Below the pieces are notes generated by a model that made no database searches, had not been told where the DNA came from, and saw nothing but the letters and a program-made list of their open reading frames with translations. This document shows positions 11,000-22,269 of a stretch of 64,000 nucleotides of DNA, in pieces; position 1 is the stretch's first letter; every line of letters starts with the position of its first letter. Position numbers and translations under genes: made by a program. Location of the stretch: positions 27,794-91,793 of the forward strand of contig VXIS01000187.1 in assembly GCA_008704415.1 (NCBI GenBank), written 5' to 3'. This DNA is from Sphaerosporella brunnea. Lineage: Eukaryota; Ascomycota; Pezizomycetes; Pezizales; Pyronemataceae.

Positions 11000-12378
11000 C
11001 CTCCCAGCATACAGTCACGATACCTGACAAACCTCTCAAGCAACGCGTTGCGTTCCACTGGCTGGCCAACCATCAATACAGGTATGACATTTATCCGACA
11101 GTCAATCAAATTGGACCGGACCCGGTACCACAGCTTGTTGGCCTTACTGCTGCCGCAACCGTGGTTTGCCACATGTGGAACCGGCTTCCTCAGTGTAGGC
11201 ATTCTGCTGCATGTTTAAAGATCTGCTACACGACAAGATCACTTACCTCAAGAACCTAAACACCGAGGTGGCAGTGCTCCTCATCCCAGCTTCGCTCAGT
11301 TTCCAGACAAGCTGAACATCGACAAAAGTCACGTTAAAAGATGTGGATATCATTTAACAAGGACAGCAGTCATCCAGGACCAATATGTCACGGAACAGGG
11401 TGCTGGGTTGGGGCTGTGCCCGGGCTGTGCGTGTTAAGATATGGCGACGCTGATTCCCACGCCCGACGAGGAATGCGTTTGCGACCAATGCTTGTGCGCG
11501 CTGACGTAGCCTTGTGCTGCGTGAACACTGGCCGGGGGTTGGCAAATAGTTTGCAAGGGAGGGGTTCGCGCGGGGGGGGGGTAGGTAATTCAGACTATTG
11601 TCCAGCGGCCAACACCCTGGATTCACGGCCTGGCCTTGAGAAACAGAGCGGCAACTGTCGAGTGTGCGTGCTCGGTTAGGCAAAGGCAGTCAGAGGGCAG
11701 AAACGATGAATACACTGCCTTCCGCGGTGCGTGGGGGTGAGTTTGCACTAGCTTCGTGGTTGTGCGGTGATGGGGCAGTGTTCGCCAAACGATGGTTCCT
11801 GTTGGTTGGCAGGGAATAATGGATCCGCCGTTGGCAGGTTCAGCACTGAGGAATATTAAACGTGTGCAATTCCGGCCAGTGGATGATTGCACGTGGAGTG
11901 TCCTGTGCCGTGGGCGGGCATAGATGGGCACAGCGGTTCCAAAAGATTGGGGGAAAGGACATAGGGCCTTCTGTGCATAATGGAAGCCGCGAGTGTAGGT
12001 ATAGCAAGTATGTGTTCCATGTAGGAATTGATATACGCCGAGCCGGCTCGAGCTAAAAACTCCAGTCTCAAGCACAGCCGAACGTAGCCTGACCGTTCCG
12101 CGAGCAGAGCCGCAACGAGCCTGTTGCCTGAAGAGCTGAGCTGGGCTTTTGCTAGTCCCTGTTGCCTGACGAGCGGGGCTTTTGTTGAGCCTTTTGCGAC
12201 AGCTGGCCAGGTAGCGGAAGCCATTCCGCGGGCGGGGCGAAGATGAAAAGGACGGGCCCAACGGGGGTTGATCCAGAACATTCTGTGGAATTCCATCAGC
12301 GCGAACCACAAGTAACCTGACACCAGCGCATCATCTCTAACCAACTCCTCACCACTCCCGCGTTCTCAAATACACCCA
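11000..12378. other. No supported gene; contains second copy of a dispersed repeat
   Basis: 11760-11990 repeats the sequence at 9830-10060. Around 12035-12055 there is a CGAGCCGGCTCGAGC patch resembling the subterminal repeats of the hAT element at 17056. Frames of up to 228 codons on the minus strand lack motifs. Confidence 0.4.
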
Positions 12379-12735
12379 CCATGCTGGAAATGGGGCTACA
12401 GTGAGTGATAGCACATGCTGGGAGTAGTGATGGCTGGTGGTGGAAGTGGGCAATGAGTGATGAGGCGTGCTGGTAATGTGCCGCCAGTGACCGCTCGTGC
12501 TTGAATAGTGGTCTATCATGGCGGAACGAGTGGTAGCTCGTGCTGGAAATGGGCACTGAGTGATGGCGCGTGCTGGAAATAGTGATGGCTGGTGATGGAA
12601 ATAGTGATAAACGGTGATGATTTCGAGCACGACCCATCACTATTTCCCGCACGAGCCATCACTCATTGCCCATTTCCGGCACGAGCCATCACTATTTCCA
12701 GCACGAGCGATCACTCTTTGCCCATCGCGACCCCC
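12379..12735. repeat. Palindromic minisatellite 1 with central spacer
   Basis: Left arm: about 22-27-bp units of the form AGTGATGGCTCGTGCTGGAA followed by ATA or ATGGGCACTG. Right arm: the reverse complement (TTCCAGCACGAGCCATCACT). The arms meet at a spacer (about 12600-12640) containing AAACGGTGATGATTTCGAGC. The left arm shares rare marker units (GGGGCTACAGTGAGTGATAG; AATGTGCCGCCAGTGACCGC) with the array at 19447, but the spacer is in the opposite orientation there. Confidence 0.85.
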
Positions 12736-13610
12736 GAGCTATTTGCAAAGCATGTGCGGACCGGATCCCGGCGCGGCGTTGTATGGGCACAATCGAATTC
12801 AAGCGGATCAGCGGGAAATGGGGCAACTCCCACAGTGACCGCGGTTCTGTTTGTGACAGAGAACGGACCGCGGGGTTTACCAGATGTGCACCGCAGAGCT
12901 GGCAACGTGCGAACCCTCAGTGCGCTGAAATATTCCAATTTTGATGCCTTCCTTTGCAAGCGCCGGATTATCTTTCGAGAACTCGTGGGGACAGGATCTC
13001 CCGCTGCATTGGAGGTTCAAATTGCGATCAACCTGGCAGCAAGGCTTGCACGTAGACGAAGAAAAAAAGGCAGCAGCAGCGGCGGAATGTCCTCCTAAAC
13101 ACAACAACGCACACTGTGCAGTGATGTCACTGCTCAACAACCTGGGAACCGTACTGCGCTGATTACACACCACCATGAGCGCCTGGAACAACATGTGGTG
13201 ATCCATCACCCCGGGACCCCGGCGGCTGAGTCAGTTGAGAAACAACTGATGGCCATACTGCGGAACAATTTCCAGGAGACTGCAACTCCCGTGACCAAAG
13301 CTGCCGAGGTGGGTGCTTTGGGAGGATCGGTTGGTCAATCCTGCAAGCCAGAAGTAACCTTTTTGCTCTCTTCTGGCAAACGTGCCGCTGGTTAGGAGGT
13401 GTACAGTGCACATCGACCTGCAAATGCTACACGACGAACAGAACGATGAAATGAAGGCCAAACTGGCTTTTGATGCAGGAAACAGGCAGCGCATACGTGG
13501 AATACTTGCAGCGCATACCGTGCGTGCTACCTGAAATTGACGTCACGGCCGGGGGCCATATTGAAATACACCGACACAGTCCCTAAAGGTTAACAAATGC
13601 GAGGATGGCC
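12736..13610. other. No clear gene; possible decayed hAT sequence
   Basis: Open frames (for example 12592-13098) are partly built from the minisatellite. Residues such as MLHDEQNDEMKAKLAFDAGN near 13428-13490 may be the upstream part of the hAT remnant that starts at about 13611, but I cannot confirm it. Confidence 0.3.
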
Positions 13611-14055
13611 ATGCAGCTTGACCCACGTTGCAAAGCCCATAAAATATCTAAAATAGGATGGCCTACGGCTGATGTTGAGTATCACCACCGTCCTGAAGAA
13701 AGTCTATCAGCATCAGTATCAAGCAATCGCCACTAGCCAGGTCAAGCACCATCAGGTTTCGCTCGCCTCTAACGATGCGGCTCTGTTAAAGGTTTTTGGG
13801 GACATCAACCGGGCTAAACCCCAGGGCAACAGTGAAACAGTCCAGAAACCACCTGCTATCCATGACTATCCTGCCATCGCCGCCTCCAGTGTTCCGAGCG
13901 AGCAGCTCTTTCCCAGGATACAACAAAGACGGGAAACCGCATGCTCAATGAACGCAGCAGAGCAGATTTGCTGCTCAAATGCTGGCTCAATCACAAGAGC
14001 CTCGATGACTGGGAACTTCACGGCACCAATGATAATCCTACAAACAGCATGGATG
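13611..14055 (+). pseudogene. hAT transposase remnant (C-terminal half)
   Basis: Several frames together give LDPRCKAHKISKIGW (the LDPR motif of hAT transposases), then after decay YPAIAASSVPSEQLFPRI and, in another frame, NRMLNERSRADLLLKCWLN with DDWEL. These are the hAT C-terminal dimerisation region, where the usual pattern is P-A-T-S-V-P-S-E-R-L-F-S. At least two frameshifts separate the blocks. Catalytic N-terminal parts are not visible. A dead copy, of a different lineage from the element at 17056. Confidence 0.75.
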
Positions 14056-14099
14056 CGATTGAATGAGCATGCGGGAGGGAGATAGGGCCGTGCCGAGTG

Positions 14100-14574
14100 C
14101 TTAATGACCAGTCAGAGCGAGGGTGCACCGTCCAGGCAGAGCGAGGGAAGGGCGGCCGTTCACATCACAGCTTACTCCAGGTCAAAGCACCTAGCAGGAG
14201 CGAATGCGGGCATGGTAACCATGATGATGGCCAGGAGTAACTTCCCGGGGGAGACCCCAAGGGCATAGAAGTAGAGCAGGAAACTGAGCTAAAAGCCTTG
14301 TATTGCAGATCAGATCTGTCGGATATATACAAGTATCGCGATGTCTCTAATTTCACTGTCTTCAACCACTTATTTACCGGCTCGTACATTGTAAATTGTA
14401 TGGCAGTTCGAGACAATGCTCGAGCGTGTCAGGCATCGCTCTGCTTGACGGGCCTATGTGCTTACAAGCCAAGCGGGCTCAAGTCTCGGCTCGGCTTGGC
14501 TTGTGTCCATGCTGAGAGCTGGAAAACCTGTACTTCCCAAACGAAGGCATGGGAGTCATGGTATGGTGAAGGCC
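14100..14574. other. No gene; hAT-like end sequence
   Basis: Around 14470-14515 a run rich in CGGCTCGGCTTGGCTTGTGTCCATG resembles the inner side of the right end of the hAT family at 17056-18226. Nothing else identifiable. Confidence 0.35.
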
Positions 14575-15960
14575 GCGTGCCAGTGTGTAGTTCAGGAGGT
14601 TACCCTCGTATGCTGGAATCGTTTGGTTTTCGTGCGCAAGTATTGTGGCGGTGACGGATCTATCTGTCTCCCACGAATGTCTATCAATGGTGACCTACGC
14701 AGTGCCGGCTAGAATGTGCCCAGTACAAGAGTACTGGATGCATCAAATAACAGTGTTTATCGTTACAATACAGCACAGCAAGTTTTGTTAACTTACTACG
14801 GCGCGGAACACGTACCCACGGATCAACCTGCAGAGCCGTTCGAGGGTATTGTGCGGCGCCCCGGCTGGCTGGCGCTTTGACGCTTCCCTACTGGGATCCG
14901 CAGGTTTTCAAACAGCTGGTAGTCATGGAGCTCGAGGCTGCCTAAAAAAGCCCTTTAAGCCTGAACCACCTAGGTTCTTTCCGGCGCCTTGGGTTTTACT
15001 TCCCCAGGTATTCTTTGACTGGCCGAACGCGTGGCGTGGGCGGTGCTGAAGCGGCCATGATGCCATGCCGCTGGGCAACGACACGCCTAGGAGGAGGCAA
15101 CGAATTGTAATGGTGGAGCGATGGGGTGGTGAAGCCTACTGGAAATAGCAATACCAGGGAGCGCTATGTACTCCCATTCTCTGTGAATCTCGGCACCGAG
15201 ATGCTAGTATTCGCGATTCCAGGGGCTGCTCACATCCCGTTGATCGGACGAGAGGAAAGAACAAAATGAATAATATGATTCCCGTGCTTGTGTCCATTCT
15301 GGGTCCTTTTCTGCGATGATTAGCGAGGGATAGGCACAGAACGTGGCCAGGATGAGCACTTTGAGGAACCGCAATTTAAAACCTCATGTCCAACTGTACC
15401 CCCGCTCTTAGCAGCCCGCTGTTGGACTGCCAAGATCCGCAGCTCGCCCCCTACCCTTTATCCTAGTAGCACCTGTTGGCCATCCTCATTCTGCCTGCAA
15501 TCATTCCCCCCGGATCTACTATTCAGCTGAGCTGTGGAGGGTATCAAGATCGTCCTACTCTGTTCTATAAACCCCGGCTCACAAGGTTAGCCACCAACAG
15601 CAAAGTGTACGCCCACAAAACGTGATGCAAAAAGCACCCGGTTCAAGGGCAAAAGTGGGTTGACGTTAAATCAGATGAAGCGGGAGTTTGGTTTGTAATT
15701 GTAATATATATGCGGGTACATCTATCGCCAGCAGTTCCAGACTACCAGAAGCACAACGGGCTGAATATAGACCATCCTAATGGCAAGGACTTGCTTCGAC
15801 CAAATTAAACGGTGCCTGCACCTCTCGCATGAGAATACGCCCACCACTACTTCAACTGGGCGGCGACTATGGTATGCCAACGTGTACCCTGTCCTGAATC
15901 AACTTTGAAAACGTTCTGAACTCTAGAGGCTTCCCTCCAGGCATGTACGGCAATATAGAG
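14575..15960. repeat. Dispersed repeat, copy 2, with about 0.75 kb extra sequence
   Basis: 14575-15100 and 15855-15960 match 10110-10640 and 10870-10985. The intervening 15100-15850 has no counterpart in copy 1 and no recognisable coding; it includes an AT-rich stretch near 15690-15730. Confidence 0.45.
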
Positions 15961-17047
15961 TCCGAGTGAGGAGGGCTACTAGAACCTAGATAGACCTTGA
16001 GGGTCGACTCGCGCGCTACTCAAATCAAATAAATGAACTGCAGAGGCCACATTGACCAAGACTAACCAATAAACGGCAACCCGTGGGGACGGGCACTGAT
16101 GAACGGCAACCCTTGGGGACCGGCACCGCTTGACTGGCCAGCTCCCATCGCGGGGCCCACGACTAACCCCGCTGTGATGATTGCGCTCCAACCAAACTCA
16201 ACCGCCAGATGGCCACCACCCGCGCCGAACACGAACAGCAGATGAGGAAGCTCACGCTGCGCACATTCAGCAGATGGCGGAGCTTAGCCATCTACTTCAG
16301 CAGCAAGCGTAGCAGCAATTGCAGCAGCGCCAGGCAAATTAGCAGGCGCATCAGGAGCAGCAGTAGGCACAGCATCAGGCGCATCAGGAGCTAACGCATC
16401 AGCGGGACTGAATGCATCCGTGACATCCAATACAGCAAGCGGATCGCCTAGATCCCAACGGCAAACAAAAATGGCAGCTCTAGGCTTTTTCCATCGCGTG
16501 AACTAGATCATCAATTGCTGAAATCAGTTCTCCACAAGGTCCGCCTCGCCGGTACCGTCTTTGCACCCCATCCTCACCAGAAGACTGCAACTCTGTTATC
16601 AAATACACAACTGGTTGGTTCTCCAATATTACATACGACATATCCGCGGGTGGAGGAATCTACGATTTCATTCCACGAATTCGCACAGATGACGGTCCAC
16701 GGTTTTTCACCAACGGATGCCACCAGGGGTTGCTGAGCCAACTTGGACGACATGCGGCGCAAGGACTATGGCACAGCCTATGCCTTCCACCCCGCTTTTC
16801 TGTTCGTAGCAAAGATGATGCTGGGAGGCTATAGGCAAACTGAACAGAAACAAGGGCGGGCTTTCGCCGTCTATATCAAGAAGCTCACTGCAAGGGAGGA
16901 GACCATTTATCAGCCTATGATGGCAACACTAGATCGGGAGCACAAGAGAATGTGATGTCATGACGATAGCGGAAAATGCTGAGTCAAACCGTCCCATCCT
17001 TCCAATGCAATCAGCGGATCCCCTTGTTGGCTCAGCCAAGCCGGCAC
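15961..17047 (+). other. Decayed Gln-rich coding sequence, unknown
   Basis: One frame between about 16210 and 16400 reads as Gln/Ala/His-rich repeats (EEAHAAHIQQMAELSHLLQQ) interrupted by several stops, typical of a decayed Q-rich protein. A further open stretch at 16743-16955 (DDMRRKDYGTAYAFHP to the stop) shows no family I recognise. Possibly a capsid-type retroelement gene; uncertain. Confidence 0.3.
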
Positions 17048-17315
17048 TGAGCACATAGTGATGGACACGAGCCGAGCCAGCTCGAGCCAGAAGCTCGAGC
17101 TGCCGAGCCGAGCCGAGCCGATCCTTCGTCCTCTACGAGCCGAGCCGAGCCGATCCTTCGTCCTCTACGAGCCGAGCTGGCTCGAGCTGAGGATGGAGGA
17201 TCGGCTCGAGCCGGCTCGAGCCAGTCGAGTTTTCACCATGATTGGTGATTGGGGGTTCTGATGGGGCGGGGCGAGTGTTATACAATGAAAACATGACTCC
17301 CAACTTTGTGCAGCT

Positions 17316-17417
17316 ATGGCGGACAAATCGTCTGATGCACTGCCCCTGGATGAGCTTGCTGCTTATTTGAAAAACTGGGGTATACCCACTCAATGCGCGT
17401 ATTGCTCTGGTTCTTGA
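17316..17417 (+). pseudogene. hAT transposase N-terminal stub
   Basis: A good ATG opens a 33-codon frame (starts MADKSSDALPLDELAAYLKN, ends at TGA) just inside the left end of the hAT element. It looks like the start of the parental transposase, cut off by the internal deletion before the C-terminal block at 17449. Confidence 0.5.
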
Positions 17418-17448
17418 TCACCGGAGCAAGTGCCACGGATTTACACAG

Positions 17449-18045
17449 ATGGGTTGGCAGTCAGGATGGATCTATAACGCGCGGTGGCAGTGCCAATCAG
17501 TATGGGAATCAGACTACCTTAATTCTTTTCTCCCTACATCTTCAACTCAGGACAGCTTAACAGCTTCTTCTCACACTGTGGAAAACCTTCTAGATGGCTA
17601 TTTGGACTTTTTTTGTTCTTTCCCAGTTGCCAGCGTTGTAGAGACGCTGCCAGAATTTACCCAGTACATCATGGAGCCGATAGAAAAGCACGAGGTCACC
17701 CCTGAGGATTGGTGGAAAGCAAATAGTCATCGCTTTCCAACGCTCTCCAGAATGGCTCGCGGCTATCTCTCTATACCAGCCACAAGTGTCCCAGCTGAAA
17801 GTCTTTTGTCTCGAGCTGGAGATCTCACGACCAAGAAGCGAAACAGGCTCCTGGAAACCTCAAGTAGCCCTTTCTTGTTGCTTAAAAGCTGGTTGGGGCA
17901 GGATGATGTGGAGCAGTGGGAACGTGAAAGGTTAAGCAAGGAGGAAGCGGGAGAGATTGACAGTGGCGATGAGTTTCCAGTTTCCGATACCCATCAGGAA
18001 TCACTACTGGATAGTGAGAATGATGCGGACGCTGAGGAAGTGTAG
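17449..18045 (+). pseudogene. hAT transposase C-terminal dimerisation domain
   Basis: A 198-codon open frame. PEDWWKANSHRFPTLSRMAR, then YLSIPATSVPAESLLSRAGD and TKKRNRLLE, then LLLKSWL is the hAT C-terminal dimerisation region. The acidic tail after it ends at a natural stop. The DDE catalytic core that should precede it is absent, so the protein cannot transpose anything alone, though it could dimerise. It lies wholly inside the hAT element 17056-18226. Confidence 0.88.
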
Positions 18046-18225
18046 TCAGCTTATATTCCTAGATATGTTGAATACTATTACAATTATGTGGCAAAGCAGA
18101 ACAGCTCGAGCTGGCTCGAGCCGACACCTAAGGCTCGGCCGCGAGCCCGAGCTGACACCTCCACGAGCCGAGCCAGCTCGAACTGGCCTTGGAGGATTGA
18201 TTCGAGCCGGCTCGTGTCCATCACT

Positions 18226-18720
18226 ATGAGCACAGTGTCTGGGGTGACGGCCAGTATTGGTACGGGGTTAACCTCATTGGAATTAGATGTCGTGAGAGTT
18301 TGTGCTCGTGGTCAAGGCCGTCGACGTGGTGAAGGCCGCAATAACTGTTACAAGTGCGGTGGCCTTGGACATTACACCCATCAGTGCGCTACATTGGATG
18401 ATTATAAGCCGGGCAGCAGCAGTAGCTGGCAGCAGCATGCTAGACCGCGGTCGTGGAGGTTATGGTGGAGAGGGAGCTGGACCGGGAGCATATACAAGTT
18501 GAGGATTTCAACGTTGAGGACGGCGTGGAGATGGTGGCCTGAGCGGACGTGGAGGACAGCAAACCGGTGGCTTTGGTGGACGTGGTGAATATGGTGATTG
18601 TGGCTGCGAGCGAAGGGATCACAACTTTACATCTTTTTGTGAATCGTGCGGGAACACCCCCAAAGAAACGCTGTCGATTCCCGGACCACGTGATGATTTT
18701 GGCGAGGTATCGTGAGAACC
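18226..18720 (+). pseudogene. CCHC zinc-knuckle and RGG-rich protein fragment
   Basis: Directly after the hAT element the plus strand encodes CYKCGGLGHYTHQC, a perfect CX2CX4HX4C zinc knuckle (about 18349-18390). After a frameshift near 18430 it encodes DRGRGGYGGEGAGPGAY, then SGRGGQQTGGFGGRGEYGDC and a Cys-rich FCESCGN. The RGG part contains two in-frame TGA codons, both where CGA (Arg) is expected. Zinc knuckle plus RGG is typical of single-stranded nucleic-acid-binding proteins or retroelement Gag. Now broken; origin as cellular gene or Gag unclear. Confidence 0.6.
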
Positions 18721-19446
18721 AGTGCATGGAGTTGAGCATTGTGACCCGCGTCCCGCTTTCGTCAATCCAGTCACCAGTCTAGATGCTGAAACCGGGCTAT
18801 TGATGGCAGCTGAGGTACCCCTCCTGACCAACGCCTGGCCGATCATACGTAGTTTTTTTCCCAAACACTGAAAAATGATGCCTTTCGCAGCAGGGTGGAC
18901 TTTGAGCATCGCTCGGCTCGGGCAGAATGCTCTTCCCACGACGTGATAATAGATTGGTGCGGGTTAGCGATTCTCATGACAACTAAGGTCGGTCAACGCC
19001 TGTTTGTCCCATTTAGCAGAACGATTTGTTCCCCGCAATCATCACCTCGCTGTGGGGGACATGAAATGCAAACAGTGAGCGCTCTTGATAATGGCAGAGC
19101 AGCGGCCGTGACAACTGAACTAAACGCTGCATTTACATTGCAGGGTTTAGATGTTGGGTCCTGACCACGAGGGTTCGGAGGGTTGGAGTGTTGTTGATGG
19201 AAGCATCGACAACTCAGGGTGAGTGGAAGGAAATATAAGGTGCTTGCGTAGATAGACCTCTTTCCTCCCTTTAGTCAACACGTTCGACACCAAACGTTCA
19301 CAGGCTCGCCCTACACAGTCTGTGTGCGGTTCTACATCTATGATTCGACTCAGCAGTGAGCGCACCTCAAAAATTCCTCGACTACAACCTTGAAGCAGTA
19401 AATCAGACGGAATTCACAATCCATGACCACAACTACTACGTGGGCG
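18721..19446. other. No supported gene
   Basis: Short frames without motif. Nothing recognised before the minisatellite at 19447. Confidence 0.45.
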
Positions 19447-20070
19447 ATGCTGGAAATGGGGCTACAGTGAGTGATAGCTCACGTTGGGAATCGTGATGGC
19501 TCGTGGTGTAAATAGTGATCTATCATGGTGGAACGAGTGATAGCCCGTGCTGGGAATGGGCAATGAGTGATGGCTCATGCTGGAAATAGTGATAGCTCGT
19601 GCTGTAAACGGGCACTGAGTGATGGCTCGTGGTGGAAATGGGCAATGGGTGATGACGCGTGCTGGGAATGTGCCGCCAGTGACCGCTCGTGGTAGAGATA
19701 TTGATCTATCACGAGTGATAGCCCGGGCTGGAACTAGGCAGTGAGTGATGGCTCATGCTGGAAATAGTGATGGCTGATGCCGGAAATGGGCACTGAGTGA
19801 TGGCTCATGCTGGAAATAGTGATGGGTGGTGCTCGAAATCATCACCGTTTATCACTATTTCCATCACAAGCCATCACTATTCGCAGCACGCGCCATAACT
19901 GAGTGCCCATTTCCGACATCAGCCATCACTATTTCCAGCACGAGTCATCATCCTTTGCCCATTTGCGGCATGAGGCATCACCATTTCCAGCACAAGCGAT
20001 CACTAAGCTCAATCATTTCCACCATGAGCCACCACTCTTCCAGCGCGATCATCGATGATTTACCTATTTC
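19447..20070. repeat. Palindromic minisatellite 2 with inverted spacer
   Basis: Same unit family as the array at 12379, with a longer left arm (about 370 bp) of AGTGATGGCTCGTGCTGGAA-type units and a right arm of their reverse complements. The central spacer (about 19818-19862) reads TGCTCGAAATCATCACCGTT, the reverse complement of the spacer in array 1, although the left arms of both arrays share marker units in the same orientation and order. Confidence 0.85.
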
Positions 20071-20799
20071 CCACGCACGGCCTTCCACGCAGGGATAGTT
20101 AAAGGTAGTCCGCGGCCGCAGATGGGTGCCCATACCCCCAAAGCTGGGTCTCCGCGTAAGATTTCCCCAGATGGGAAACCTGTCGAACCTAGTCCGGACC
20201 AGGGGTTCTAATCTCCCACCAGAACCGCCGGACCAGGAATCAGCCCTTTACCATCATGCACTGAAACCCATGGACTCGGTGTGTTAAACAGAGAATCAAC
20301 ACGTGCGGTAGAGCCTGGCATGGAGAGTGTCATGCTTGGGGTGTCACTCATCTACACATGTCCGGTCCCCGATACCGAACATCAAGCCCGTCAGTAAACA
20401 CGACTTGGGGTCAGAATGACCGCCGATCGTCAAACACGCACCGCTGTAGCTGTAGCACTCCGCTCAGTAGTGGGTGTGGGGCTCAGACATGAAGACCAAA
20501 GCATTGGCTGACGCTGTCCCACACCCGCTCCACTATACCACCGGGTCTATGATCAACGTCGCCAACCGGCTACACCTGCACTTTGGTGCGCTTCCGGACG
20601 GTTCGTCCAAGGCTCCATCTAGTGATAATGGGGACGAAAATGCTATGGATTGGCACTCGCTTGGTTAGCGTATTGATGAAACGAATTCTATGTAGATTGG
20701 TTTCAATAAAAAGGCGGATATCGAAAAGAAAAGCGGAGGCATCTCTACCGCAAATGGATTGAATTCTCTGAGCTCGGCCAGTCAGCAGGCACACGAGGC
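20071..20799. other. No supported gene; hAT target region
   Basis: A 64-codon frame at 20474-20668 has no motif. The last 8 bp (20792-20799, CACGAGGC) are the left target duplication of the next element. Confidence 0.45.
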
Positions 20800-21961
20800 C
20801 AGTGTTGCACACGAGTCGAGCATTCTCGCCGAGGGCCTCGGTCTCATGAGAACGGTGCGGTCTCGAAATATCTCGCCGGTCTCGTGGCATTCTCGACGGT
20901 TCTCGTTCGGTCTCGTCATTCTCGCGAGTCCTCCGTTATCTCGCCAACATTGAGGCTGCTATGGTGACGCTGTTGTTTGGGGAGGCATAGCTCGAGTCGT
21001 GAAGTGTCTGCAGGGCGCGGGATACTGGAGCAATAAAAGCCCTATAGTACACGGTTTGTATGGAGGATGGAATTTTAATACATGAGGGTGTACAGATGCT
21101 GGACCCTGTGTATAACGGGACCCCACCAGCCCAGCGTCGCCACACCGTCCTCATATAAACGTGTTGAGTTCTTTTTGGGGCTCCTATCAATGCCTGGATG
21201 GCCAACAGGACTACAGGTTGCCTACGTTCAGACCTTTCAAGTTGCGCCAGATGGAAGGCTTGTTTATATTATAGTAGTGTTGTCCTGTGAGGTAGTCATG
21301 TGGCTCCCCCGCGTCAACAATGGCTAGAAGCTGTGACTCTCAATGGAATGAGCTCAACCTCACAGATAAAGGGCATCAAAGGATGCCCTTGTACCCGCTG
21401 TACTCACATTTATCCGCCCATAGATGGTTGTTGTGTGGGGTAGCCGTTCGGGGGTCCGGCAGCTCCCCTGGGTCAACAATAGCTGGAAGCTATTACTCTC
21501 AATGGAACGGGCTCAAACTCACAGATCTAGGGCATCAAAGGACGCTCTTTCACCCGCTGTACTCAGATTTATCCCTCCATAGATAGTTGTTGTTTGGGGT
21601 GGCCCCGCGGAGGCCCTGTGGCTTGTCCGTTTCAAAAATAGCTGGAAGCTGTTACTCAAGAACGCCATCAAGCTCGCATGGCCCCCGAGACTCTCCAGGC
21701 GCTCATCACGCTGCGCGCATGGTGGAACAGAGCGCTATGTTCCCTGCCCATGTAAGTGCACCAGCTCGCCTGACCCCTCCGCCCAGTTTACGATGCAGAC
21801 TGAAATCTCTTCCATGCTGGAGAGATTCTCGCCGGGTCTCGCCTGGTCTCGTGAGGCCGCCGTCATTCTCGGTCAGTCTCGCCGTTCTCGAGTGGTCTAC
21901 ACAGTTCTCGACGTGTCTCGATCATTCTCAGTCTCGTCTCGCGGTCTCGTGTGCATGACTG
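20800..21961 (+). mobile_element. hAT element, second family, perfect 8-bp target duplication
   Basis: Left end CAGTGTTGCACACGAG and right end CTCGTGTGCATGACTG are inverted repeats with two mismatches. The flanking 8 bp are identical (CACGAGGC at 20792-20799 and 21962-21969). Subterminal regions are rich in TCTCG/CGAGA. A small piece of transposase C-terminus (ARMAPETLQALITLRAWWN, ending at the stop at 21753-21755) survives inside. 1162 bp, non-autonomous. Related partial copies lie at about 37536-37670 and 55188-55795. Confidence 0.92.
21315..21660 (+). repeat. Tandem repeat, about 160 bp x 2.2, inside hAT element
   Basis: TAGCTGGAAGCT-type anchors recur near 21322, 21480 and 21640, with the shared body CTCAATGGAA, GGGCATCAAAGGA and CCGCTGTACTCA in the first two. 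The repeat accounts for much of the interior of the hAT element and is absent from the 55188 copy. Confidence 0.7.
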
Positions 21962-22269
21962 CACGAGGCCACTCAGGAGTGTTTGGGATGCAAGAAGATG
22001 AGTCACATCTGCAAGATCCGTCTCCGACAAAACGAGTAGTGGGTACCCAGGTTTGGAATGAGCAACGTTAACGCAATACCCATCAAGGTTACTGAGGAGG
22101 CATTGGGTAATGTGACCGGGAGGCAGTCGCTGCGCCCACTCCCTGATTCATGACAAATGTTACTACTGCATCTGCACAGGGTGCGAAGGAAGCGGTACGA
22201 AAACTACTAGGCTCGACATAAAATATGATCATACCCTCCCGCCTGGCAATGGCCAAGTACGATGGTGAG

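Larger units (their letters stand above)
17056..18226 (+). mobile_element. hAT element, internally deleted, perfect 8-bp target duplication
   Basis: Terminal inverted repeats: TAGTGATGGACACGAGCC at the left, its exact reverse complement at the right (18209-18226). The flanks are the same 8 bp, TGAGCACA, at 17048-17055 and 18227-18234, the hAT target-site signature. Both subterminal regions are dense in GAGCCGAGC/GCTCGAGC repeats. It carries a 33-codon transposase N-terminus and an intact C-terminal reading frame, with the catalytic middle missing, so it is non-autonomous (1171 bp). The clean target duplication suggests fairly recent insertion. Confidence 0.92.
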
